A stretch of DNA of 64,000 nt from Massilia rubra (GCF_011682065.1 NZ_VUYU01000020.1:1-64000), one strand, 5' to 3'; shown: positions 35,729 through 45,469, numbered from the stretch's first letter. Numbers and translations: made by a program. Notes: a model not told the origin generated them from the letters alone.

Positions 35729-37068
35729 GGTGCGGACTCGGTGGCCGGTGCCGCCGGCGGCACCATTAAGGTAATTTCGACGCGACGGTTGCGCGCCCGG
35801 TTGGCTGGACTGTCGTTCGGCACGGCTGGCTCGGCCGCGCCACGGCCCTCGGCGCGCAGGCGGTTTTTTTGATCGAGCAGCGCTTGCAGCATGTTCTTGA
35901 CGCTCTCGGCGCGCGCCACCGACAGTTCCCAGTTGGACGCAAAGCGCAAGCCGCGGGTCGGCACATCGTCGGTGTAGCCGACCACCAGCACGGCGCCGGG
36001 GACGGCATTGAGCGCCTTGCCGATGCGCTCCAGCAAGGCTGCGTGCGCCGGGCTGCCGCTGACCGTGCCGGCGCCCGACTCGAACAAGCTGTCGCCGCGG
36101 ATGATGACCGTGCTGCGGTCGCTCAGGTCCAGCACACTGACGAGCTTTTCGGCGATTTCCGTTTCCAGGAACTGCGCCAGGCGGCGCGCTTGCGGGGCGG
36201 GGACGGGCCTGGCGGCGCTGGCGACCACGCGCGGGACGCGCAGTTGATCGATGGCGGCATAGACCTCGTCGGAGCGCGACGACAGCGACCACTGCAGACC
36301 GATGAACAAGCCGACGCAGGCCAGCGCCGCCACACTGGCGACCGCCCACAGCGGTACGCTGCGCTGCGCACGCGCAGCGACGACCGGATCATGCCAATGG
36401 GGCGATAGGGCGCTGGCATGCTCGCCGCGCTGGGTGCGGATTAGTTGCAGCAGGCGCTGCTTGAGCACGTCAAGCTGCGAGCGGCCCTGGTCGAGCACCC
36501 GGTAGCGTCCTTCGAAGCCCAGCATCAGGCAGAAATATTGAAGTTCGAGCAGATCGACGTGCTGGGCCGGATAGGACGCCAGGCGCGACAGCAACTGGAA
36601 AAACTTTTCTCCGCCCCAGGTTTCGTTATGAAACGTCACCAGCAGGCTGCTGGCCGACCAGACGCCAGCGCCGCCCCAGGGCGTCAAGGTGGCCGCTTCA
36701 TCGAGCGTGGTGCAGAGGCAGTAGCGTGCGCCGATAATGGTTTCGTTGGCAATGCCCGCTTCCCGGGCGCGGGTTTCGAACTGGCGCAATTCGGCCACCA
36801 GCTGCTCGCGCAGCATGGCCGGATCGGCGTGATGCACGGTCGTGCGAATCTGTGGAATGAGATTGAGCAGCGGGTTGGCCAACGCCACCAGCGGGTTGCT
36901 GCCGCTGTGGATGCGTTGGCCGGGAGGCGGCGCGGCGGCGGCATTGGCTCCAACGGCTCCAGCGCCTTGCGTGGTCGATGCGCCACCGGGATTGGGTGCG
37001 ACGAAATGGTCACCGCGCCGGCCCAGCTGGCCGAGCGGATCGAAACCGAGGGTGTTGGTGGTGTTCAT
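35725..37068 (-). CDS. tssL: T6SS membrane protein TssL with OmpA-like domain
   Basis: 447 aa. The cytoplasmic DotU domain has NPLVALANPLLNLIPQIRTT, ARYCLCTTLDEAATLTPWGG and WGGEKFFQLLSRLASYPAQH, then LELQYFCLMLGFEGRYRVLD. It is followed by one membrane helix (VPLWAVASVAALACVGLFIG, ~240-260) and a periplasmic OmpA-type peptidoglycan-binding domain (GDSLFESGAGTV, VVGYTDDVPTRGLRFASNWE, LSVARAESVKNML, NRARNRRVEITL). It is thus a specialised TssL that can anchor the complex to the cell wall itself. It overlaps tssK and tssM by 4 bp each. Confidence 0.96.
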   Translation of the reverse strand: MNTTNTLGFDPLGQLGRRGDHFVAPNPGGASTTQGAGAVGANAAAAPPPGQRIHSGSNPLVALANPLLNLIPQIRTTVHHADPAMLREQLVAELRQFETRAREAGIANETIIGARYCLCTTLDEAATLTPWGGAGVWSASSLLVTFHNETWGGEKFFQLLSRLASYPAQHVDLLELQYFCLMLGFEGRYRVLDQGRSQLDVLKQRLLQLIRTQRGEHASALSPHWHDPVVAARAQRSVPLWAVASVAALACVGLFIGLQWSLSSRSDEVYAAIDQLRVPRVVASAARPVPAPQARRLAQFLETEIAEKLVSVLDLSDRSTVIIRGDSLFESGAGTVSGSPAHAALLERIGKALNAVPGAVLVVGYTDDVPTRGLRFASNWELSVARAESVKNMLQALLDQKNRLRAEGRGAAEPAVPNDSPANRARNRRVEITLMVPPAAPATESAP

Positions 37069-38453
37069 TGACGAATGGCCCAGAATTCCATGGAGAGGCC
37101 GGGGAAATCACCGGCCACGTGCAACGCCAGGCCGCCGGACTTTTCGAGCTGCTTCCAGAACTCGCCGGTCTTGTCGAGTTCAAAATAGGTGAAGCCGGCG
37201 TGGTAGGGCAGATGCCGGGGCGCCACTGGCAACAGGCGCACGCCAATACCGGGCAACTGCAGCAGCACCAGGTCACGGATGCGCTCGACCGCGCCCATTT
37301 TCAGCTGCGCCGGGAAGCGCATGCGCAGCAGGTCGGACGGCATGTCGGCATTGACCGCCAATACAAACCCGGCGTCCTGGATCAGTTCCAGCGACGGAAT
37401 CTGGGCGACGCGAATGCCGTTGCCGCGCTCTTGCAGCTCGATGGCGATGGCGTGCTGCTCGAGGACGATGGACAGCGCACGGCGCAGTTCGGCCATCAGG
37501 GGCGTAAACGTGGCCTGCAGATCGTCGTGCAGATACGGCGGATAGACAGTCGGGCGGCGCTTGTCGGAGGTATAGGTGGCCAGGTCGCAAGCCAGTTTCA
37601 GCATGTCCTTGTACAGCATTTCCGGATGCAAACGACTGCTTTGGCCCGCATGCCAGGTGACGGCGGTGTAGCGGTTGATCACTTCAAGCAGCAGAAAATC
37701 GGCAAATTCGGCCACGCCGCTGCTGCCAGGCTGCGACAAGCGCTCTGCCAGGGCGTCACCGCGCTGTTGCAGCAGGCCGTGCAGTTGCGAGACAAAACTG
37801 TCCAGCACCGGATGCGCCGTGGCAGCTAGCATCGGCGCGATGTAGCTTTCATCGAGCAGCACCTGGCCATCGTTGCGCCGTTCGCTCACGCGCACCACCC
37901 CCACCGACTGCCAGTCTCCATTGAGGGCCGACGCGGGCATCAGGCGCAGGTTCAAGCGGCCAAATTGCAGCACGGCCGGGCCGAATGCATCGCTGTTGGC
38001 GTCTTCAATCTCGAACTCGCCGATGTCATGGCGGGTCCAGCCGGTGTTGCCGGGGCCATCCTGGGACGGAGCCTCGTCGGACCAGGAAAAATCGGGCCGG
38101 TTGGCGCGCCACAAGGGCAAGGCCAGCACGATGTCCTGGTCCTTGAGTTGCACCGGCACGTCCAGCATGGCGGGGGCATTGTCCGCTTCAAAGGTAAATG
38201 GCGTTCCATCAGGCATAACCCCGGCGCCGCTGCTGATGGCTAGCTTTCCTAGTGCAAGCGCATCCCGGTCCAGCACCAGGCGTGACCATCCCCAGTGAAA
38301 ACCCTGCATTGGCAGCACGCGCGATTGCACGAAGTTTTCGAGGTAGCGTTCCATCTGCTGGAAATGGTGCGGGCGCAGAAACATGCCTTCGGTCCAGACT
38401 ATGCGCTGATGCATGCTGCTGGCGATATTCGGATTGGGTGAATATGGTTTCAT
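37065..38453 (-). CDS. tssK: T6SS baseplate-membrane connector TssK
   Basis: 462 aa. Diagnostic N-terminus MHQRIVWTEGMFLRPHHFQQ (residues 14-33), then YLENFVQSRVLPMQGFHWGW, LQLSLPLWR-like DQDIVLALPLWRANRPDF, FADFLLLEVINRYTAVTWHA, HPEMLYKDMLKLACDLATYT and LRMRFPAQLKMGAVERIRDL. TssK trimers link the baseplate to TssM and TssL. The start at 38453 overlaps the tssJ stop (ATGA), which supports it over the internal Met14. Confidence 0.95.
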   Translation of the reverse strand: MKPYSPNPNIASSMHQRIVWTEGMFLRPHHFQQMERYLENFVQSRVLPMQGFHWGWSRLVLDRDALALGKLAISSGAGVMPDGTPFTFEADNAPAMLDVPVQLKDQDIVLALPLWRANRPDFSWSDEAPSQDGPGNTGWTRHDIGEFEIEDANSDAFGPAVLQFGRLNLRLMPASALNGDWQSVGVVRVSERRNDGQVLLDESYIAPMLAATAHPVLDSFVSQLHGLLQQRGDALAERLSQPGSSGVAEFADFLLLEVINRYTAVTWHAGQSSRLHPEMLYKDMLKLACDLATYTSDKRRPTVYPPYLHDDLQATFTPLMAELRRALSIVLEQHAIAIELQERGNGIRVAQIPSLELIQDAGFVLAVNADMPSDLLRMRFPAQLKMGAVERIRDLVLLQLPGIGVRLLPVAPRHLPYHAGFTYFELDKTGEFWKQLEKSGGLALHVAGDFPGLSMEFWAIRQ

Positions 38454-38968
38454 TTGGCTTTTTGAATCAAGGCGATACCGCCCTTGTTAATACCGACCTG
38501 CAAAAGAAACTGATCTGGCAAGGTTTGCCAGAACTTAAAGGAATTCAATTGTTTCGGATCCGGCAGGGTAACTGTTTCGCGCCACTTATTCTTTTCCAAT
38601 AGCCGGTATTCAGCGACGATTCCGATAGCGGTGACATCGGGATTGCCCGGTTTTTTGATCGACCGGCTTTCACCTGGCGCCAGCACCAGCTGTTCGACTT
38701 CGACCAGATCCTTGCCCAACAGCGTTTCGGCCTGGCTTTGCAGCGCAAAGAAATCGGCCGACTGGAAGCTGGCCGGCGAGCGCAGCGCATATACCTTGAC
38801 CAGCACCGGGGAAGGGCGCTGGCGACTATCGCCATTCACGTCGCGGGCCGCCTGGAATTCGATGCGATAGGGCGACGCTTTGGTCGTCGCACTCGACGCG
38901 CACGCACTGAGCACAATGGCAGCGGTGACGGTAATAAGTGAGCCAATGAAGCGAAATGTTGATTGCAA
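38450..38968 (-). CDS. tssJ: T6SS outer-membrane lipoprotein TssJ
   Basis: 172 aa. Signal peptide with lipobox VLSAC (Cys23), then the transthyretin-like TssJ fold: YRIEFQAARDVNGDSRQRPS, PVLVKVYALRSPASFQSADF, LVEVEQLVLAPGESRSIKKP and IGIVAEYRLLEKNKWRETVT. The start is a TTG with AGAGG six nt upstream; no ATG or GTG fits before the signal peptide. It is the first gene of the T6SS operon, so the promoter should lie in the AT-rich DNA just upstream. Confidence 0.93.
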   Translation of the reverse strand: MQSTFRFIGSLITVTAAIVLSACASSATTKASPYRIEFQAARDVNGDSRQRPSPVLVKVYALRSPASFQSADFFALQSQAETLLGKDLVEVEQLVLAPGESRSIKKPGNPDVTAIGIVAEYRLLEKNKWRETVTLPDPKQLNSFKFWQTLPDQFLLQVGINKGGIALIQKAK

Positions 38969-39460
38969 TGGTGGCCTCTTGGCTAACGCGCTATTTCACG
39001 GACAAGCAAACAAGTTATTACATCGTCGAGCGCTCTGATACAGACTGCAATCGCGCAGTCTGTAATGAACGGGAATGATTGTAATGTTCAAAAGTTACAG
39101 GGTCATGACGTAAGGGATATCCAGGGAAGCGAATAAACCGCATAGTCAGGGAATCATAATTACTTTTCGAAATTAATGTTTGTTCAAGTAAATTGATTTA
39201 TTAATTTGACATGAAATAGCAAACCTGCCGCGTCGCTGGTAAGCGTCGTGTTTTCAGGCAGTGGCCAGCTGCCCGGCGCGATGCAGGTCAGGAATTCATC
39301 GACGGGATTGACGGGGTGTGAAGGGGCGCCGGGCGCGTGGCCGCGCTGATGGACCATCGGGGGAGCGGGTCGCCGCACGTATCAGATCGGGGCTGGGCAG
39401 CCGGCCGGGCGGCCGCCATCGGTTTCTGCCGCGCCGACTACCGGCCCGGTCGATCACCTG
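38969..39460 (-). promoter_or_regulatory. Gap upstream of tssJ; probable T6SS operon promoter region
   Basis: The 250 bp next to tssJ are AT-richer than the neighbours and non-coding, the natural place for the operon promoter. Short repeats are visible (a 'gcgcagtctg-taatg' type symmetry around 39050-39065, GCAGTCTG after CAGACTGC). No sigma54 GG-N10-GC box was recognised. The GC-rich part 39215-39460 is open on the minus strand (a 64-aa frame ending GLLFHVKLINQFT), but no protein was recognised there. Confidence 0.35.
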
Positions 39461-40225
39461 TCATTGTGGAAAATCTGCCTTTTCCAGCGTGCCAGCTCGG
39501 CCGCTGTCGAGTTGCGCAGCTTGTCGGCGCGCTGCGCGCCATCGGGCCAACGGCGCGGGGTGAGTGGCGTTGCCGATGTGGCTCATGGTGGCAGCCTGCT
39601 CGAGTTTTCTGAAGTAGGCGGCCAGTTCGTTCGCGCGCCAGCCTGCGCGCCAGGCCATCGCCAGCCCCTCACGGTCCGCCTCCACTTCCTGTTCCCGGTT
39701 GAGCGCCGCCAGCTGCCCCATCAGGCGCGCGTCATTGTCGAGCGCATCTTCAAGCTCGGAAAACGGCCGCGCCAGCCAGCGCGGATCGCGCCGAACGGCT
39801 TCGTCGAATTCCTTTAAGTGATGCAGCAAGATAGCGTGCTGCATCTCGTGACTGAGCACCATCGCCAGTTCCGCATCGGTCAGCGCCAATTGTTCGACAT
39901 ACGCCTGGCTGACCAGGAGTTTGCCGCCGGCCATGCAGAACGCGTTGTCATCGGGATCGCCGCTGGTGTGAATTTCCCAGGACCACACTGGCGCGGCCGG
40001 ATTGTCGCGCCGGGCCTGCTCGCTCAAGCGCTGCGCGATGCGCGCGACCCGCGCCAGGAAGGAGGCATCGCGGTCGAGCATGCCGGCCTGCGCCAGCCCG
40101 TCTATCCGGGCGCGATACAGCCTGGCGGCGCCCGCCACCACGTCCTCCTGGGTGACGGCGCCCACGCACCCGCTTGACAGCAAGAGGCACATGGCTAGCA
40201 GGGCAGCGATGCGATGGGTAGACAT
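39461..40225 (-). CDS. M48-family zinc metallopeptidase, lipoprotein
   Basis: 254 aa from MSTHRIAALLAM (the longer frame adds 17 residues before a clean signal peptide). The lipobox is LSSGC (Cys ~19). The M48 catalytic motif HEMQH is at ~126-130 within ELAMVLSHEMQHAILLHHLK; the third zinc ligand is Glu in NREQEVEADREGLAMAWRAG. The C-terminus THPAPLARWRAARRQAAQ keeps the S/THP-R pattern. It resembles LoiP/BepA-type periplasmic proteases that act in outer-membrane protein quality control. It has its own transcription unit, separated from T6SS by ~490 bp. Confidence 0.88.
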   Translation of the reverse strand: MSTHRIAALLAMCLLLSSGCVGAVTQEDVVAGAARLYRARIDGLAQAGMLDRDASFLARVARIAQRLSEQARRDNPAAPVWSWEIHTSGDPDDNAFCMAGGKLLVSQAYVEQLALTDAELAMVLSHEMQHAILLHHLKEFDEAVRRDPRWLARPFSELEDALDNDARLMGQLAALNREQEVEADREGLAMAWRAGWRANELAAYFRKLEQAATMSHIGNATHPAPLARWRAARRQAAQLDSGRAGTLEKADFPQ

Positions 40226-40392
40226 TGCCCTATCATACCAACTGCACGTGGACACGAAGTCGTCGGCCGCCTGCACGGCGGCTTAAAGGGTAACGATGGC
40301 AAAAAGAGCGCGAGGAGCAGGATTTTTTACGAAGATAGTCAACCATTTGCTGCCTCGGGCGGCTTTGTCACCATGAAGCCACTATCATCGCG

Positions 40393-41340
40393 CTATACAC
40401 CGGCCGACTCTTTGGCGTTGAGCGTGGCGACAATCAAGTTCGCGAGTGGAACCTCGGATGCGCTCACAGTGAGAATAGACGCCGGAATGATTGTAATGGC
40501 GACCAAGGCGGTCTGGTCGATCGCTAGCACGTCGCACATCCGATCGTGGAATGCCGCCATGGCATTCATCATCGGGACGCCGGACGCAAGCGCACGCATC
40601 GGAATGGCTGTCTCGGAAAAAAGGGCGTTCGGTATGCCTTGCAACGCCTCGCGCGATGCAATACCAACTTGGGTGATGCGCGGTTCAATGTTGTTCGTAT
40701 TGATTCTTGTATAAAACGCGCCAGTCTTTTCGTCCCGAAAGACGACAGGGTCACCGTTTTCGTCCGCGAAGACGCCGTAGTACGCTTGATTCTCTGCGTC
40801 GAACTTGTCGATGGCCGCTTCCGTAGCGACACGGCCGTCCATGTCACGTCCTACCTGGTCAGCGTAGTACGCGTTCGCTAAGGTAAGGGCGGACCCGGTA
40901 AGGAAGCCTCGGATAATGTCCTGCTCGCTACCGCCGGCGGCGGCCACGGCGGCGGCGCCGACCACGGCGGTGGCCAGGTGCGCCTGGTTAGCTCGGTGTA
41001 GGGGATGTCCTTCGACACTCCCAATCCGTAGGAACTCAGCCCCGCGATGACGCCGCTCTTGATTGCCGCTTGCAAGTCACCGCCGGTCACCCTGTACGTG
41101 TACCAGGCAGTGAACGCTGCGGTGCCGTAGAAACCGCCGTAAATCGAGGCCGCAGACATGGCGATGTCTTTCAATAAAGACGATTCCAGCACCGCAACAA
41201 ACAGGTTCTCCTGTGTCAGCTCGGCGGGACCGAAGGTGGTGGCCCAGACAGCATCGACAATTTTTCCCTGACGAAGTGCCTTGAAGGCCCGATCGTAGCT
41301 CTTTAACAGATTGCCGCTCTCCGCCTCGACGAAATCAAGA
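40393..41340 (-). pseudogene. 3' part of a large polymorphic-toxin/RHS-like protein, frameshifted
   Basis: Reading leftwards from 41340 a frame is open without a start: DFVEAESGNLLKSYDRAFKA, DAVWATTFGPAELTQENLFV, YGGFYGTAAFTAWYTYRVTG, GDLQAAIKSGVIAGLSSYGL, KDIPYTELT. It then shifts at ~40,990 and continues as AHLATAVVGAAAVAAAGGSE to the stop at 40393. Adding one base in CTAACC-AGGCGC restores the run. The C-terminal part (SGVPMMNAMAAFHDRMCDVL followed by a hydrophobic segment) resembles C-terminal domains of large RHS or contact-dependent proteins, from memory. GC content is lower than the neighbours. The 5' end is cut where the GH9 fragment begins. Confidence 0.65.
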
Positions 41341-42461
41341 TGCAGGAGCCGAGCGGCGCCATGCTCTCAATTGCCGGCCTGGTCCACGCCAGCCCGCCGT
41401 CGGCGGCCACCGGCCAGACCCTGTACGGGCCGCCCAATACCTCGGCCACCCTGGCCTCGGCCGGCGCCTTTGCGCTCGGGGCCAAGGTGTTCGGCGCGCG
41501 CGCCGGCCTGGCCAGTTACGCCAATGCGCTGAAGATTCGCGCGGAGCGCGCCTGGAACTGGGCCGTCGCCAATCCGAACGTCCTGTTCAAAAACAACGAC
41601 CCTGCCTACAACTCGCAGGGATTGGGCGCCGGACAGCAGGAAACCGACGACTACGGCCGTCTCGGCCACAAGATCGCCGCCGCCATCTACCTCTACCAGC
41701 TGACCGGCAAGGCGGTCTACAACAGCGTTATCGATGCGCAGTACCGCAACACCCATCTGTTCGAGTACTGGAACTACGTGTCACCGTTCGAAGCGGCGCT
41801 GCAGCAGGCCCTGATGCACCACGCCAGCTTGCCTGGCGCCACGCCGGCCACCGCCGCCGCCTTGCGCGCGGCCTATGTCAGCGGCATGGACGGCACCGAC
41901 CACTGGAGCGCGATGAGCGCCCGGACCGATCCGTACCTGGCCCATTTGCAGGTGTACACCTGGGGCAGCAATGCCATCAAGTCGCACGAGGGCAATAACT
42001 TCGCGGCGCTGGCGCAGTACGGCCTGGGCACGCGCAGCGCCGCCGCCAACCTGAACGCGGCGGCGCACTATCTGCATTACCTGCACGGGGTAAATCCGCT
42101 CGGTAAAGTCTATCTGTCGAATATGGGCGCGCTCGGCGCCACCAATTCGGTCGATCAGTTCTATCACACCTGGTTCGCGCACGGTTCGGCCAAATGGGAC
42201 AGCGTCAAGGATTCCACGTACGGCCCGCCGCCGGGCTTCCTGGTGGGCGGTCCCAATCCCGGCTATCACTGGGAAAACGGTTGCCCCGCGGTGCATCCGC
42301 TGTGCGGCACGCAGTCGCCCACGCCGCCGACCGGGCAGCCGCCGCAGAAATCGTATGTGGACTTCAACGATTCCTGGCCGCTGAACTCATGGGAAGTGAC
42401 CGAGAATTCGAACGGCTACCAGAGTGCGTATATCCGGCTGCTGTCGCGTTTCGTTTCTTAA
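41340..42461 (+). pseudogene. Glycoside hydrolase family 9 (endoglucanase), 5'-truncated
   Basis: 373 residues equal to the C-terminal half of a GH9 cellulase. Homology appears to start directly at the first codons (EPSGAMLSIAGLVHASPPSA). It runs through the conserved HYLHGVNPLGKVYLSNMGAL, VDQFYHTWFAHGS, GGPNPGYHWENGC and the catalytic-acid region SWPLNSWEVTENSNGYQSAY. Missing are the signal peptide, the Ig-like domain and the N-terminal half of the (alpha/alpha)6 barrel with the DAGD nucleophile motif, so the product cannot be active. No ribosome site is present at the apparent ATG. It is convergent with the diguanylate cyclase gene (15 bp between stops). Confidence 0.85.
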
Positions 42462-42475
42462 CCCGGCCAGCGGGT

Positions 42476-44509
42476 TCACTTGTTGCGCTGCGGGCCGTGC
42501 ACGCAGGCCATCTCGATCAGGCCGGACGCGTCGGCGTGCGCGCCGTCGAGCGCCGCCAGCACCGACGCGAGCGGCGCCAGCAAGCCGGTGACGATATGCG
42601 CCTGGTTGCGCCCGTTCTTTTTGCCGTGATACAGCGCCCAGTCCGCCAGGCGGATGCCGGGCTCCCAGTCGCCGTCTTCCGCTCCGGCGCCGGGCAGGGG
42701 CAGCGTGACCACGCCGGCGCTGAGCGTCACCGGCACGTTGCCCGCGCCGGCCTCGACCGGCGTGGCGCCGGTGCCGTGCAGCACCCGCGCGACAATGTCG
42801 GCCACGTGCGCCGGGTCGGCCGCCGGGGCGTAAATGAGGAATTCCTCGCCGCCCCAGCGCATCACCATGTCGGAATCGCGCATCGCCGCGCTCAGGCGCC
42901 GCGCCACCTCGACCAGCACCGCGTCGCCCACGCCGTGCCCCCAGCGGTCGTTGATTTGCTTGAAGTGGTCGATGTCCATCAACACAATGCAGTCGACGCT
43001 GCGCGGATCGTCGCCGGGGCGCCCGCGCTTGCCGCGCACAGCCATCTTTTCCAGGAACGAGCGCCGGTTGTACAGGCCGGTCAGGGCGTCGTGCCGCGAG
43101 TGATAGCTGAGCTGGGAGTTGAGCTGGTTCAGGCGTACGTTGGCGCCGGCCGAGCGCCGGTACAGCACCAACACGACAGCGCCGGCGGCGACCATCAGCA
43201 GGGCGCCGACCGTGGTCAGCAGTTGCAGCAGGTTGCGGCTGCGCAGGTCGGCGTCCTTGACCTGGTTTTCGCGGCGCAGCAGATCGATCTGGCGGGTGCG
43301 CTGGCCGGCCTCGTATTCTTCCTGTAAGGCGGCAACGGCCCGGTCGCGCGCGGCGCGCTCGCCGCTGTGCTGCGCGGCCTGCTGCTTGCGCACCGTCGCC
43401 AGCGCGTCCTTGTATAAGCCGGCCTGTTCCTGCATGCGGCCCTTTTCGTCGAGCATGGCGGCTACGTCGGCGATGGCGCCGGCCTGCTCCATGTTGGCGA
43501 TCACCGCATCGATGTAGGGAAGTCCTTCGGCGAAGCGTTTCTGGCCCATCAGCGCGAAGCCGAGGTTGGCTTTGGCCATGAGAACCATGTTCTCGTCCTT
43601 GACCCGCTCCGATGCGCTCAAGGCGAGCCGCGCCTCTTGTTCGGCGCGCGGGTAGTCGTGCTGGCGCAGGAAATAGTCGGCGATGTTGCCGCGCACCTCG
43701 GCTTCGAGCCCGGCCTGGCCGCCGCGCGTGGCGCTGTCGAGCGCGTTGTTGAAGGCGGCGATGCCTTCCTTGTCGCGCTGTTGCTTGAGCAGGGCGATGG
43801 CGTCCGTGAACTGGAGCCGCCCCACGGTGCGCGCCGCCAGATCGGGCTCGCGCAGCGCCTGGCCGATGGTTTCGATCGCCTTGGCCGGGTTGTCGATGTT
43901 GATGTACACGCGCGCGATGCGCGTCAGCAGCTGGGCGCGGCTATCACCGGCCTTCGGATCGTCCTGCTGCAGCGTAAGCGCCTGCAAATAGGACGCCAGG
44001 GCTTTGTCGAACTGGCCTTTGGCATTGAAGGCGTCGCCCTCGGCCCTGCCCAGGGCAATGCGCAGCATCGGCGGCGGATGTTCCGGCAGGCCGGCCCGGA
44101 CTTTCGCCAGGGCTTCCTGCGCTTCGTGCGTGCGGTTCTGGTCGAGTAACTGGTGCACCGCGCCCAGCCTGGCCAGCGCCGCGAACACGGGATCGTTGTT
44201 GTCGATCGCCAGCAGCAGCGCCTGGCGCTCGAGCGCATATGCGCGCTCGAGCTGGCCGGCGTCTTCGCGCAGCGTCACTTCGGTGCGCAGCAGGTCGCGC
44301 CGCAGCGGGTAGGGCGCGTCCTTGCCGGTGCGCGCCTGCAGCGCCTCCAGCCGCGCCAGGGCGTCCAGGGTCGAGCTATGCGACAGCGTGCGGATCGCAT
44401 CGAGTTCGGCGCCGGCCAGCGCCCCGGAGGGCGCCGCGGCCAGCAAGGGCGCGCCCGGCAGGCAGAAGGTGAGCGCAAGGCACAGGAGCAGGCGAGACGA
44501 TAGCGGCAT
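42476..44509 (-). CDS. TPR-GGDEF diguanylate cyclase, membrane-bound
   Basis: 677 aa from MPLSSRLLLCLALTF with a signal peptide (GAPLLAAAPSG). The periplasmic region has about six TPR-like helical repeats (YALERQALLLAIDNNDPVFA, FDKALASYLQALTLQQDDPK, YPRAEQEARLALSASERVKD, MGQKRFAEGLPYIDAVIANM). One membrane helix follows near ~450 (LLTTVGALLMVAAGAVVLVL), after a coiled-coil. The cytoplasmic GGDEF domain has DALTGLYNRRSFLE, DIDHFKQINDRWGH and active-site GGEEF. An RDSD five residues upstream is the inhibitory I-site, so c-di-GMP synthesis with product feedback is expected. Start verified by the signal peptide; the longer frame adds 31 odd residues. Confidence 0.92.
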   Translation of the reverse strand: MPLSSRLLLCLALTFCLPGAPLLAAAPSGALAGAELDAIRTLSHSSTLDALARLEALQARTGKDAPYPLRRDLLRTEVTLREDAGQLERAYALERQALLLAIDNNDPVFAALARLGAVHQLLDQNRTHEAQEALAKVRAGLPEHPPPMLRIALGRAEGDAFNAKGQFDKALASYLQALTLQQDDPKAGDSRAQLLTRIARVYINIDNPAKAIETIGQALREPDLAARTVGRLQFTDAIALLKQQRDKEGIAAFNNALDSATRGGQAGLEAEVRGNIADYFLRQHDYPRAEQEARLALSASERVKDENMVLMAKANLGFALMGQKRFAEGLPYIDAVIANMEQAGAIADVAAMLDEKGRMQEQAGLYKDALATVRKQQAAQHSGERAARDRAVAALQEEYEAGQRTRQIDLLRRENQVKDADLRSRNLLQLLTTVGALLMVAAGAVVLVLYRRSAGANVRLNQLNSQLSYHSRHDALTGLYNRRSFLEKMAVRGKRGRPGDDPRSVDCIVLMDIDHFKQINDRWGHGVGDAVLVEVARRLSAAMRDSDMVMRWGGEEFLIYAPAADPAHVADIVARVLHGTGATPVEAGAGNVPVTLSAGVVTLPLPGAGAEDGDWEPGIRLADWALYHGKKNGRNQAHIVTGLLAPLASVLAALDGAHADASGLIEMACVHGPQRNK

Positions 44510-44675
44510 AACAACCCGAAAGTCGTGGTGGCAAGTCCACCGGGACGCGTGTCCGCACTGCTGTCGCGGCCGGCGGACACTGGATGATCGATTATGAATC
44601 AAATTGCCCGGCTTGCCAGAAGTCTTGTTGCATGCGCACCCATATTGCGATGCTCATCTGCAACAGCCTATTCAA

Positions 44676-45218
44676 TCAGGCGGGCACCACGCTGACGCGG
44701 GCGAAGCGCAGGTTGTCGAAGACCTTGATGCGCCCCTTCAGCGGCCACCAGTCGTACAGGAAAATCTGCACCGGGCGCCACATCGCCACCCAGCCGATGA
44801 TGGTCAGGCTTTCGTGGGCGATCTTGGCGGTCGGGCCGGGGACCAGGCTGGTGATGGCCTCGGCCAGCAGCAGGCAGGCGGCGACGAAGACCAGGCCGAC
44901 GACGAGGCTGAGCCGGCCCACGCGCAGCAGTTGGCTGAGCTCGCCGCGTACCAGTCCGATCTTGTAACCGTAGTAGTTGTGGATGGCGTCGCCCACCAGT
45001 GCGCCGGCTTCTTCCAGCGCCACCGGCTCGTCGATATGGATGGTCAGGTGCAAGTGGCAATCGTGCGGCAGAGACAGCGCCCAGTTCTCGATGAAGGCTT
45101 CGCAGGCGCGGTCGAGATCCTTGTTCAAAAAGGGTGTCGGGTCCAGCGAGTTAAACAGCTGGCGCAGCTCGCGCACGCGCAAGTCGAGGGTGTGGGTCGG
45201 ATGCTGGCTGATGTGCAT
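44676..45218 (-). CDS. Membrane protein of unknown function
   Basis: 180 aa from MHISQHPTHTLDLRVRELRQ (20 residues of the longer frame are discarded). The soluble N-terminal ~95 residues (LFNSLDPTPFLNKDLDRACE, DCHLHLTIHIDEPVALEEAG) are followed by two hydrophobic segments (LSLVVGLVFVAACLLLAEAI and LTIIGWVAMWRPVQIFLYDW). The C-terminus is WWPLKGRIKVFDNLRFARVS. No named family is recognised, though the C-terminal hairpin looks conserved. It is divergent from the TonB receptor gene; the 250 bp between them should hold both promoters (TTGACA near 45402). Confidence 0.7.
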   Translation of the reverse strand: MHISQHPTHTLDLRVRELRQLFNSLDPTPFLNKDLDRACEAFIENWALSLPHDCHLHLTIHIDEPVALEEAGALVGDAIHNYYGYKIGLVRGELSQLLRVGRLSLVVGLVFVAACLLLAEAITSLVPGPTAKIAHESLTIIGWVAMWRPVQIFLYDWWPLKGRIKVFDNLRFARVSVVPA

Positions 45219-45469
45219 GGCGCTCGTCTTTCCGCGTGGAGCGTGGTGACATCGTCGGGCTGGGCTCGGGGAGCGCAAGGACCGTGTCGGTTCCTTGCCA
45301 TTCTACCGCGCCAGGGCGTCGCGCTGACTTTGCACGGCCCAGCCCTGGCACGCGTGGCCCGCAACGCCGGCAAACTTGCATTGCAGGCAAAATTTGGAAA
45401 TTGACATTGTTGGCAAAATGAATGATGATCCCGGCGCGGTCCGCGCTCACTCTTACCTTCGACCTTGCC

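Noticed and set aside
35729-36349. Long 5' extension of the tssM frame
   Set aside because: It is out-of-frame tssL coding sequence; TssM homology and the ATGA overlap fix the start at 35728.
39184-39378. 64-residue minus-strand frame after the tssJ promoter region
   Set aside because: No ribosome site or family; kept only as a comment on the intergenic region.
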